The translations under genes were made by a program, and so were the position numbers. A stretch of 64,000 nt of DNA from Flavobacterium lacisediminis. GTDB lineage: Bacteria > Bacteroidota > Bacteroidia > Flavobacteriales > Flavobacteriaceae. The stretch lies in assembly GCF_025909975.1 (NCBI RefSeq), contig NZ_JAPCIO010000008.1:52827-116826 (forward strand), given 5' to 3'. A model generated the notes under the pieces. It searched no databases and was not told where the DNA came from. It saw only the letters and a program-made list of their open reading frames with translations. Positions 37,239-44,696 of this stretch are shown in pieces (within the stretch, counting starts at the first letter, position 1; each line of letters begins with the position of its first letter).

Positions 37239-38042
37239 TTACTCTTTACCTTTCAAATACCCAATCACCGCTTCATTAAAAATTACCGGTTGTTCAACAT
37301 TTACTACATGTCCGCAGTTTTGTATGATGAAAAGTTCGGCGGTTTTAACATGGTTAGCAACGACTTGTTTTACAGAAGGTAAAAACATATAATCTTCTTC
37401 ACCCATAACGTAAAGTGTTGGGATATTTAGTTCTTTTTGACGGAACCAACGTAACACTGGGTTAATTTCGGCAGTAAGTTTGAACCATTTAATGAATTCT
37501 TTTTGATACAATTTCTTTGCTTCGTTGATAAAAAGTAAACGCGATTGTTTGTGATTTTTTTTCGGCATAATAACAAAGGCAAAAAACTTATACAACACCA
37601 AATATGGCAACACATATTTAAACGTATTTCCTAATCGCATTAATACTTGCGAACGGAAATTCATTTTTAAAATAGCGCCACCTAAAATCATACTTTTTAC
37701 ACGTTCAGGATGCATTTCTGCTAATTGACGAATGACGATGGAACCTAATGAAATTCCAACAAAATGAGAACTTTCAATCTTTAAAAAATCAATAACCTCA
37801 ACAATGTCTTCTGCAATGGCTTTAAACGTATATTTTTGTTTGAATGCCGATTTTAATTGTTCTTTTGAATCTCCATGACCACGCAAATCCAACAACAATA
37901 CATTAAAATGCTTCTGAAAATCGCGAATTTGCTTGAACCAAACAGACGAACTTCCTCCTGCTCCATGAACAAAAGTCACCCATTCTGTACTCGTTTCGTT
38001 TTTATAAATTGTATAGGAAATCAAAATTCTAATTTTGCCCAA
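37239..38042 (-). CDS. Alpha/beta-hydrolase
   Basis: 267 residues. Classical fold signatures: TFVHGAGGSSSVWF (oxyanion loop), LLLDLRGHGDS, the nucleophile GISLG, the acid in YVMGEEDYMF and the His in QNCGHVVNVEQP. No signal peptide, so cytosolic. Substrate unknown; lipase, esterase and thioesterase are all possible. It follows the BtuF-like gene by 39 bp on the same strand and may belong to the pyrF transcript. Confidence 0.87.
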   Translation of the reverse strand: MGKIRILISYTIYKNETSTEWVTFVHGAGGSSSVWFKQIRDFQKHFNVLLLDLRGHGDSKEQLKSAFKQKYTFKAIAEDIVEVIDFLKIESSHFVGISLGSIVIRQLAEMHPERVKSMILGGAILKMNFRSQVLMRLGNTFKYVLPYLVLYKFFAFVIMPKKNHKQSRLLFINEAKKLYQKEFIKWFKLTAEINPVLRWFRQKELNIPTLYVMGEEDYMFLPSVKQVVANHVKTAELFIIQNCGHVVNVEQPVIFNEAVIGYLKGKE

Positions 38043-38081
38043 ATGTACTGCTTTTCAGCTTATTTAGTTGTTGAACAAATT

Positions 38082-38876
38082 TTAAATTTTTGAATGTAGT
38101 AATTTAAAATAATCAAATGCTTTTAGCAATCGGCTTCCGTACCAAGAAAACATTTCACCATCCACAAAAACGGTTTTTGCATGATGCGTGAATCGTCCAA
38201 TTTCAAAAGCATGTTCGTCTTTAAATGGAAAAGGTTCGGAAGACAAAAAAACATAATCAGGATCGCCTTCTAAACGAATTTTCTTCAATTCAATTTCTGG
38301 ATAACGACCTTCTTTTACTTCGTAAATATTCTCGAAATGATTTAATTTCAATAATTCATTGATAAAAGTGTCATTTCCGGCCACCATGTGTGGGTTAGCC
38401 CAAATAAAATAAGCCGCTTTCTTTACTGGTCTATCTTTGATGAATTGCTGAAAATCTTGATATGCAAAATTGATTTTATAGATCCATTTTTGAGCATCAG
38501 TTCGTTTATTGAAGAGTTTCCCAAAATCGGAAATCATTTGTAAATTGTCTTCAATCGTAAGAATATCGGTCACCCAAACTGGACAAATTTGAGATAATTC
38601 TTCTACAATTTCTTTGGTATTTTCCTCTTTATTACAAATGATAATATCGGGTTGAAGCACTATTATTTTATCGAATTTGATTGTTTTTGTTCCGCCAACA
38701 ATCGTCTTAGTTGCTTTAAAATGAACAGGATGCACACAGAATTTTGTTATTCCAACAATGTTATCTTCTAAACCCAAATCGTACAACAATTCGGTTTGAG
38801 AAGGTACTAAAGAAACAATTCGCAATGGAGTTGAAGCAAAAGTGTGTTGGGTTCCTAATTGGTCTGTGAGTTGCAT
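38082..38876 (-). CDS. BtuF-like (helical backbone metal receptor) protein without signal peptide
   Basis: 264 residues. It matches periplasmic B12/metal-binding proteins: RIVSLVPSQTELLYDLGLED, NIVGITKFCVHP, IIVLQPDIIICNKEEN, VAGNDTFINELLKL, and FSWYGSRLLKAFDYF. Unlike BtuF, the frame starts MQLTDQLGTQHTFASTP with no signal peptide or lipobox, and no permease or ATPase genes adjoin it. It starts 11 bp after pyrF. It may act in the cytosol on a corrinoid or metal, or have another export route. IcmF, encoded nearby, needs B12, but a link is inference only. Confidence 0.8.
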   Translation of the reverse strand: MQLTDQLGTQHTFASTPLRIVSLVPSQTELLYDLGLEDNIVGITKFCVHPVHFKATKTIVGGTKTIKFDKIIVLQPDIIICNKEENTKEIVEELSQICPVWVTDILTIEDNLQMISDFGKLFNKRTDAQKWIYKINFAYQDFQQFIKDRPVKKAAYFIWANPHMVAGNDTFINELLKLNHFENIYEVKEGRYPEIELKKIRLEGDPDYVFLSSEPFPFKDEHAFEIGRFTHHAKTVFVDGEMFSWYGSRLLKAFDYFKLLHSKI

Positions 38877-38887
38877 TTGTTCAAAAT

Positions 38888-39700
38888 TTATCCCAAAATC
38901 TCTTTCATTTCTTGTTGTAATTTCAACGCTTCTTCCCTAGCCTTTTCCGCGAAATCAGTTCCGTTTGAAGCGTAAATAATCCCTCTTGAAGAATTGATTA
39001 ACAAACCAACGTTTTTGCTCATTCCGTATTTACAAACCTCTGCTAAACTTCCACCTTGGGCGCCAACACCTGGAACTAGTAAGAAACTATCAGGAACAAT
39101 TTTTCTGATTTCAGTGAAATATTCGGCTTTGGTTGCGCCAACTACATACATCAAATTATGAGCGTTTTTCCATGATTTTGAGGTTTCTAAAACTACTTTG
39201 TACAATTCTTTACCATCGACATTTTGCGTTTGAAAATCAAAAGCGCCTTCGTTTGAAGTTAACGCCAACATAATCGTGTGTTTGTCTTCAAATGCTAAGA
39301 AAGGTTCTACTGAATCTTTTCCCATATAAGGAGCCACAGTTACCGAATCGAAATCTAAGTCGTTGAAAAACGCTCTGGCATACATAGACGATGTGTTGCC
39401 AATATCGCCACGTTTTGCATCGGCAATAGTGAAGATTTCTGGATACTTTTCGTTGATGTAATTGATGGTTTTTTCTAACGATTGCCAACCTTTAATTCCG
39501 TAAGCTTCATAAAATGCAGTATTTGGTTTATACGAAACACACAAATCGTGAGTTGCATCGATAATCGCTTTATTGAATTCAAAAATAGGATCTTCGGTTT
39601 GTAGTAAGTGTTCTGGAATTTTATTCAAATCGACATCCAAACCAATACATAGAAAAGATTTTTTAGTTTGGATTTGGGAAATTAGTTGTTGTGTTGTCAT
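38888..39700 (-). CDS. pyrF: Orotidine 5'-phosphate decarboxylase
   Basis: 270 residues from the ATG at 39700; an earlier Met at 39763 would put the start upstream of the promoter-like palindrome and add a non-conserved extension. This is the longer PyrF type (about 270 residues): [26 protein letters not shown], the catalytic [11 protein letters not shown], and [11 protein letters not shown]. It converts OMP to UMP, the last step of pyrimidine synthesis. It heads a likely three-gene transcript with the BtuF-like and hydrolase genes. Confidence 0.95.
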   Translation of the reverse strand: MTTQQLISQIQTKKSFLCIGLDVDLNKIPEHLLQTEDPIFEFNKAIIDATHDLCVSYKPNTAFYEAYGIKGWQSLEKTINYINEKYPEIFTIADAKRGDIGNTSSMYARAFFNDLDFDSVTVAPYMGKDSVEPFLAFEDKHTIMLALTSNEGAFDFQTQNVDGKELYKVVLETSKSWKNAHNLMYVVGATKAEYFTEIRKIVPDSFLLVPGVGAQGGSLAEVCKYGMSKNVGLLINSSRGIIYASNGTDFAEKAREEALKLQQEMKEILG

Positions 39701-39714
39701 GGTATTGTCGTTTG

Positions 39715-39728
39715 TCGCAAATTTGCGA
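39715..39728. promoter_or_regulatory. Perfect 14-bp palindrome in the pyrF promoter
   Basis: TCGCAAATTTGCGA is its own reverse complement and lies 15 bp upstream of the pyrF ATG. On the minus strand it contains CAAATTTG, one base from the -7 consensus. It could be an operator or just the core promoter. Confidence 0.4.
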
Positions 39729-39750
39729 AATATTTTTGATTTAAGATATA

Positions 39751-39775
39751 AAAAAAGCCTCAATAAATGAGGCTT
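39751..39775 (-). terminator. Terminator of prfA
   Basis: AAGCCTCA (39755-39762) and TGAGGCTT (39768-39775) pair around a 5-nt loop, with a T tract on the minus strand. It separates prfA from pyrF. Confidence 0.82.
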
Positions 39776-39780
39776 ATATT

Positions 39781-40854
39781 TTAGAAAACTTCGTTCTCTT
39801 TTAATTTTTCCATGTTGTTTACCAACTGAAGTTCGTCAACAAATTTTTGAATTTTACCATTCATAACACCATCCATATCAAAAACGTCTAAACCAATTCT
39901 GTGGTCAGTTACACGACCTTGAGAGTAATTATAGGTTCTAATTTTTGCCGAACGGTCACCTGAACTTACTTGCGATGAACGTTTTGTTGCATCTTCCGCT
40001 TGTTTGATGGCTAATTCTTTTTCGTATAAACGAGAACGCAATACTTCCATTGCTTTATCTTTATTCTTATGCTGCGATTTTTGATCCTGACATTGCGCTA
40101 CTAATCCAGTTGGAATGTGCGTTAAACGAACCGCAGACTTTGTCGTATTTACCGACTGACCACCAGGACCCGACGAACAGAAAAAGTCAACACGAACATC
40201 GTTCATATCAATTTGCACATCAAATTCTTCTGCTTCTGGTAAAACCATTACCGTTGCCGCTGAAGTGTGTACACGACCTTGAGTTTCGGTTTGTGGTACA
40301 CGTTGAACACGGTGTACTCCTGCTTCAAATTTCAAAGTTCCGTAAACGTCTTCTCCTGTTACTTCAAAAATTACCTCTTTGAATCCACCTGAAGTTCCTT
40401 CACTAACATCTACTACAGAAGTTCTCCAACCACGTGCTTCACAATATTTAGTGTACATACGGAATAAATCTCCTGCAAAAATAGAAGCTTCATCTCCACC
40501 AGTACCCGCACGAATTTCAACCATTACGTTTTTCGCATCTTCTGGATCTTTAGGAATCAACATAAATTTGATTTCCTCTTCCAATTGTGGTAAACGCTCT
40601 TTAGCTTCATCTAATTGCATTTTGGCCATTTCTACCATTTCGGCATCCGAACCATCGGCAATAATTTCGTTCGCTTCTTTTATGTTTCCGTCAAGAATAA
40701 TATATTCTTCACGTTTTTCTACTAATCCTTTAAGATCCTTGTATTCTTTATTTAATTGTACATAACGCTTTTGATCGGCAATTACATCAGGCTGAATAAT
40801 TAAGTCTGAAATTTCGTCAAAACGTTGTTTTACATATTGTAATCTATCTAACAT
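39781..40854 (-). CDS. prfA: Peptide chain release factor 1
   Basis: 357 residues. The PxT codon-recognition motif is PQT in [10 protein letters not shown], which marks RF1 (UAA/UAG), not RF2. The catalytic GGQ lies in [20 protein letters not shown]. The family segments [20 protein letters not shown] and [19 protein letters not shown] are present. RF1 releases the finished peptide at the ribosome. No prmC is adjacent. Confidence 0.96.
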   Translation of the reverse strand: MLDRLQYVKQRFDEISDLIIQPDVIADQKRYVQLNKEYKDLKGLVEKREEYIILDGNIKEANEIIADGSDAEMVEMAKMQLDEAKERLPQLEEEIKFMLIPKDPEDAKNVMVEIRAGTGGDEASIFAGDLFRMYTKYCEARGWRTSVVDVSEGTSGGFKEVIFEVTGEDVYGTLKFEAGVHRVQRVPQTETQGRVHTSAATVMVLPEAEEFDVQIDMNDVRVDFFCSSGPGGQSVNTTKSAVRLTHIPTGLVAQCQDQKSQHKNKDKAMEVLRSRLYEKELAIKQAEDATKRSSQVSSGDRSAKIRTYNYSQGRVTDHRIGLDVFDMDGVMNGKIQKFVDELQLVNNMEKLKENEVF

Positions 40855-40876
40855 AGCTGTTATTTATTTTGGAGTG

Positions 40877-40884
40877 CAAAGTTA
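40877..40884 (-). promoter_or_regulatory. -7 promoter box for prfA
   Basis: Minus strand TAACTTTG followed by CA, exact consensus, 22 bp upstream of the prfA start. Confidence 0.6.
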
Positions 40885-40956
40885 CAATTTTAGTTTAAAG
40901 TTTAAAAATTTAAGTGTTTAAAAGTTCGGCTTGAAAATCAATTCTTTATAAATATT

Positions 40957-41036
40957 ATTTAAAATAAGTCTAAATAAATTTTGTGTTTTGATTTTGACTT
41001 GATATTTTTGCATCATTATTTTAATTTAATCTAAAT
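40957..41036 (+). promoter_or_regulatory. Promoter and two ATTTA/TAAAT palindromes before the siderophore receptor
   Basis: TTTG at 40980-40983, a 19-bp spacer and TATTTTTG at 41003-41010 form a full Bacteroidota promoter. An imperfect 19-bp palindrome at 40957-40975 (arms ATTTA and TAAAT, seven of nine pairs) touches the upstream side, and a 13-bp one at 41024-41036 lies downstream, just before the ATG. The placement fits an iron-responsive repressor such as Fur, which is inference. Confidence 0.5.
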
Positions 41037-41039
41037 AAG

Positions 41040-43244
41040 ATGTATAAAAACATTTTCAAATCTATAGTTCTACTGTCTTCACTTCAGGCAGTATCTCAAG
41101 AAAACCTTAACGACGTTAGTGAAAACTATTTTACAGAAAACGATACTGTAAAAAAATTAAAAGAAGTGGTTATCGAAGCCAAAAACAACCCTTCAAAATC
41201 TTCAGTAAACAGAGCTGGAATCAAAGAAAAAGATTTACCTCAAGCCATTCAAGTAATTGGAGCTGAAATCATCCAACAACAGCAATCCATTCGTTTGAGT
41301 GATGTTATTAAAAACGCTAATGGTGTTTATGTTGGTTCAGCTCGTGGTGGCGCTCAAGAATCGTTTTGGTCAAGAGGTTACGATATGTCGGCAAACAACA
41401 TGTTCAAAAATGGATTCCGTTTCAACAGCGGTTCTATTCCAGAAGTTTCTTCGTTAGAAAAAGTAGAAATTTTAAAAGGAAGTGCAGCGTTATTATACGG
41501 AAATGTGGCGCCCGGGGGAATTATGAATATGGTAACTAAATCTCCAAATTTTAGAACCGGCGGCGAATTCACCATGCAAGCAGGAAGTTACAATTTCTAC
41601 AAACCTTCAGCAGATGTGTATGGTGCTTTTAATAATTCGATTGCGTATCGTTTTAATGGTTCGTATGAAAATTCGGAAAGCTTTAGAGATTTTGTTACTA
41701 AAGAACGCTACTACGTAAATCCTTCCCTACTTTTTAAAGTAAGTGATAAAACAGAAATCACGCTTCAAGCCGATTATTTAAACGACGATTGGGCACCTGA
41801 TTTTGGAACCGGTTCTATCGGAAAAGAAATTGCCGATGTACCAAGAAACGCTTATTTAGGAGCAAAATGGTCAAACGGAACTACCAAACAAGCTACAGCT
41901 TCTATTTTAGTAAATCATGAATTCAATAAAAATTGGAAACTAAACTTTAATTCTTCTTTCCAAGATTACGATAGAGAATCAATTGGTACAGAACGTATTC
42001 AGCCTGCAACAAATGGCGATTGGAATCGTCCGTATGGAAGAAATAAAGCGGTTGAACAAATCTTTGCTAATCAAATTAGCTTACAAGGTAACTTTAATAC
42101 AGGAAAAATCAAACATCAATTGTTTACAGGAATAGATACTGAAATTTCATTTGCAGATGCCTACACATTCAGATTTTACAATCCTACAACTGGAGCAACT
42201 GTAACCACATACGATACTGTAAATATTTTTGATCCATCTTCTTATGCAGCTTCAAATGAAGGACCAATTTTACCTTCAGAAGTAACAAGAATTGTAAAAA
42301 CGGAAACCAATCGCTTGGGATTTTATGCTCAAGATTTGATTTCTTTCAGCGAAAAATTTAAAGCTTTATTAGGTATACGTTATTCATACCAAGAAGCTAA
42401 ACCTGAAACTTATAACTTATTAGCTAATACGGTAACTGAAGAAGTAATCAGAAACGACAGAGCTTTCTCTCCAAAAGTGGGTTTAATTTACCAACCATTA
42501 AAAACCATTACTATATTCTCTAGCTATTCAAACTCATTTACTCCAAATACTGGTGTAACGATTTACAACGAAGCTATTAAACCTTCTATTATTGACCAAA
42601 TTGAAGTTGGTGTTAAAAACGAATTTTGGAAAGGGAAATTGACAACAAACGTTACTTTATACCAAATTGTAAATAGCAATTTAGCTCAAACAGCCGAATT
42701 TGATGCCAACGGAAACATCAACACAAATACCAATGTAAAAGCGTTAAGTGGCGAAACTACAAGTAAAGGAATTGAATTAGACCTAAACTACAAACCTTTA
42801 GATGATTTTAATATTATTGCAGGCTATAGTTATAACGATATGCGTTTCACAAAAACCACTGGAGCAACAGGAAGTTTCATCGAAGGCGATCGTTTAGTAA
42901 GAACACCTCAACATACTGCAAACTTAAGTTTCTTCTATACCGTTCCAACAGGAATTTTCAAAAATGTATCGTTAGGAGCGATTGGAAACTACATTGGTGA
43001 CCGAGTTGGAGGTTGGAACAATCAGGTAAATCCTGCCTATCCAAACAACGTTTGGGATAGAGAAATTCCAGTAAATGGTTACACAACTATTGATGTATCG
43101 CTTGGTTACAACTGGAAGCAGTTTTCATTACTATGTAAATTATCAAACATTACTAATGAATTGAATTATACAATACACGAAAACTACAGTGTAAACCCAA
43201 TTGCACCAAGACAAATTTTAACTTCTTTACGATATAAATTTTAA
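41040..43244 (+). CDS. TonB-dependent siderophore receptor
   Basis: 734 residues. Signal peptide ends near AVSQ; then a short linker ending VVIEAKNNPS. The plug begins GIKEKDLPQAIQVIGAEII and contains RGGAQESFWSRGYDM, VEILKGSAALLYGNVAPGG and MNMVTKSP, the pattern of siderophore receptors. The 22-strand barrel ends with LTSLRYKF. It imports a ferric-siderophore with TonB energy. A PepSY membrane protein follows 3 bp later. The promoter region has likely iron-regulator sites. Confidence 0.93.
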   Translation: MYKNIFKSIVLLSSLQAVSQENLNDVSENYFTENDTVKKLKEVVIEAKNNPSKSSVNRAGIKEKDLPQAIQVIGAEIIQQQQSIRLSDVIKNANGVYVGSARGGAQESFWSRGYDMSANNMFKNGFRFNSGSIPEVSSLEKVEILKGSAALLYGNVAPGGIMNMVTKSPNFRTGGEFTMQAGSYNFYKPSADVYGAFNNSIAYRFNGSYENSESFRDFVTKERYYVNPSLLFKVSDKTEITLQADYLNDDWAPDFGTGSIGKEIADVPRNAYLGAKWSNGTTKQATASILVNHEFNKNWKLNFNSSFQDYDRESIGTERIQPATNGDWNRPYGRNKAVEQIFANQISLQGNFNTGKIKHQLFTGIDTEISFADAYTFRFYNPTTGATVTTYDTVNIFDPSSYAASNEGPILPSEVTRIVKTETNRLGFYAQDLISFSEKFKALLGIRYSYQEAKPETYNLLANTVTEEVIRNDRAFSPKVGLIYQPLKTITIFSSYSNSFTPNTGVTIYNEAIKPSIIDQIEVGVKNEFWKGKLTTNVTLYQIVNSNLAQTAEFDANGNINTNTNVKALSGETTSKGIELDLNYKPLDDFNIIAGYSYNDMRFTKTTGATGSFIEGDRLVRTPQHTANLSFFYTVPTGIFKNVSLGAIGNYIGDRVGGWNNQVNPAYPNNVWDREIPVNGYTTIDVSLGYNWKQFSLLCKLSNITNELNYTIHENYSVNPIAPRQILTSLRYKF

Positions 43245-43247
43245 ACC

Positions 43248-43799
43248 ATGAAACAACAAAAATTAGTTAGAGACATTCACCGCGATTTTGGCTACTTCTA
43301 CGTAGGATTGATAATTTCGTTTGCCTTTTCTGGAATTTTAATGAACCATAGAGAACATTGGCATCCTGAAAAATACACCATCGAAACCAAAAACATCAAA
43401 GTCCAATTACCCGAAGAAAGCCAAATTACAGAAGAATTTGCTGAAAATTTAGGAAAACAATTGGGAATCGATGATAAAATGCGTCGCCACAATATAAAGA
43501 AAGGCACGTTTAAAATTTCGTTTGAAAAACACGATGTAGAAATCGACATGAAAACAGGAAAAGGTGAAATTGTTGCTTTCAATAAAACTCCGATTATCAG
43601 CCAAACGATGAAGTTACATAAAACCACTTCTAACTGGTGGATTTACTACTCTGATATTTTTGGAATATCCTTAATACTTATTGCCATCACGGGAACTTTA
43701 ATGGTAACCCACGGCAAAAACACCTTTAAACGCCGAGGCTGGAAACTAGCCGTAGCTGGAATAATTTTCCCCATCTTAGTTTTAATTATTTTGAGTTAA
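43248..43799 (+). CDS. PepSY-associated membrane protein (ferric reductase-like partner)
   Basis: 183 residues. Membrane segments lie near residues 15-31, 130-150 and 163-181; the loop between the first two is a PepSY-like domain (QITEEFAENLGKQLGIDDKM). Conserved His occur at the membrane edges (ILMNHREHWHPEKY and MKLHKTTSNWW), as in PepSY_TM proteins. Such proteins follow siderophore receptors and may reduce or handle imported iron. Its ATG lies 3 bp after the receptor stop, so it is co-transcribed. Confidence 0.85.
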   Translation: MKQQKLVRDIHRDFGYFYVGLIISFAFSGILMNHREHWHPEKYTIETKNIKVQLPEESQITEEFAENLGKQLGIDDKMRRHNIKKGTFKISFEKHDVEIDMKTGKGEIVAFNKTPIISQTMKLHKTTSNWWIYYSDIFGISLILIAITGTLMVTHGKNTFKRRGWKLAVAGIIFPILVLIILS

Positions 43800-43805
43800 T
43801 AAACG

Positions 43806-43833
43806 AAAAGGTTCACGAAAGTGAGCCTTTTTT
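43806..43833 (+). terminator. Terminator of the siderophore operon
   Basis: AAAAGGTTCAC (43806-43816) and GTGAGCCTTTT (43821-43831) form a stem with one G-T pair and a GAAA loop, followed by T. Confidence 0.88.
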
Positions 43834-43916
43834 GTTTAAAACGATTATAATCTCAATTGATAATTTGTAAGATTTTTTTATTATTTTTGAAAAGCGCTAA
43901 TTTATAGCTCATATAC

Positions 43917-43972
43917 ACCCCAAAATGGGTAGATTGGCGCTACTTTTTAGCGCATATATACAAGTTAGCTGC
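43917..43972 (+). repeat. Left end of cassette-like unit (two hairpins and GTTAGCTGC)
   Basis: Three structures follow each other: ACCC/GGGT hairpin (43917-43930), GCGCTA/TAGCGC hairpin (43937-43953), and GTTAGCTGC (43964-43972). The last is the reverse complement of GCAGCTAAC at 44478-44486, extending to 14 of 15 bases (GTTAGCTGCAATAAT against GTTAGCTGCAGTAAT). The base composition is richer in G and C than its surroundings. Confidence 0.6.
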
Positions 43973-43999
43973 AATAATTCACAAAATTATAGAAAGGCA

Positions 44000-44332
44000 A
44001 TGAAGATAATCAAAATAATATTTATCGTAGGACAATTACTTCTGTTGTTTTTTATGAACTATTATGCTTTTTATTTAAAGAATAGTGCTAACCAAACTAG
44101 TCTTGACATTTTGTTTTGCGGGAAAATATTTTTATTCTTAGCATTAGTTGTACTTATAACAACTAGATTAAAATTGAAATTAATTGACAAATCAGACAAG
44201 TTAATTTTAATCATTTTTTCCTTATTTTTTCTCATCAGCTTAAATTTTTTCCTTTTTGACTATTTCAATATTATGGTCGAGTATGATCGTTGGATAGGAA
44301 AAGGAATGCCCGAAAAACCGTTTTCGTTTTAA
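44000..44332 (+). CDS. Small membrane protein inside the cassette-like unit
   Basis: 110 residues from the ATG at 44000. The frame extends upstream to 43925 but that part lies within the repeat and encodes nothing membrane-like. Three hydrophobic segments (about residues 4-26, 39-56 and 68-88) make it a small inner-membrane protein. The C-terminal tail is EYDRWIGKGMPEKPFSF. No family was recognised. It is the only gene between the inverted ends at 43964 and 44486, as in a one-gene cassette. Confidence 0.6.
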   Translation: MKIIKIIFIVGQLLLLFFMNYYAFYLKNSANQTSLDILFCGKIFLFLALVVLITTRLKLKLIDKSDKLILIIFSLFFLISLNFFLFDYFNIMVEYDRWIGKGMPEKPFSF

Positions 44333-44477
44333 TAGCAAAAATCTGTTGAAACTTTCTTGGCGAAAAAATATTGAAACAAATTTGTTGCTGAGACAATCAT
44401 ACTCTTCGGATAATTTTCAATAAAGACTTATAAATAAAATATAGAATTTTATGCAAATAGATACTAAAAATATTACT

Positions 44478-44563
44478 GCAGCTAACAACGGTTTGCTTCA
44501 ATGGCTACTTCCGGATTTTCCGTAGGAAAATCCGCTGCTGAATGGAATGTTTTGTTATATTTG
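44478..44563 (+). repeat. Right end of cassette-like unit (GCAGCTAAC, palindrome, TTGTTATATTTG)
   Basis: It starts with GCAGCTAACAACGG (inverse of the left end). It continues to a 10-bp stem with a 3-nt loop (CGGATTTTCC at 44512-44521, GGAAAATCCG at 44525-44534) and ends with TTTTGTTATATTTG. AACAA and TTGTT, and TTCA and TGAA, pair outside the stem, so the whole can fold as one long imperfect hairpin of about 80 nt, similar in shape to an integron attC site although the strict core sequences do not match. TATATTTG at 44556-44563 also looks like a -7 box. Confidence 0.5.
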
Positions 44564-44567
44564 TAAT

Positions 44568-44603
44568 GGCTTGGTGTTGGTTCAACGCCACTGAAAGCAA
44601 GCC
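44568..44603 (+). repeat. Hairpin downstream of the cassette-like unit
   Basis: GGCTTG (44568-44573) pairs with CAAGCC (44598-44603), with an inner GTTGGTTCAAC. The 363-bp gap 44333-44696 holds only this, the right-end repeat and the pepD terminator; no other gene is seen. Confidence 0.45.
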
Positions 44604-44660
44604 TCAGAACGTTAAAAAAGCTGTTTATGGCTACTCGCCATTTCTATAGTATAAACAAAA

Positions 44661-44686
44661 AAAATCCCGAGCTAGCTCGGGATTTT
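44661..44686. terminator. Terminator of pepD, perfect palindrome
   Basis: AAAATCCCGAGC, a TA centre and GCTCGGGATTTT form a perfect 26-bp inverted repeat 10 bp after the pepD stop; it works on both strands. Confidence 0.85.
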
Positions 44687-44696
44687 ATCTATATTC

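Noticed and set aside
43925..43999. Upstream start for the small membrane protein
   Set aside because: This part overlaps the left-end repeat and encodes a non-conserved, non-signal extension.
43964..44563. True integron attC site
   Set aside because: The core sequences do not match the strict RYYYAAC and GTRRRRY forms and no integrase is present; kept only as cassette-like.
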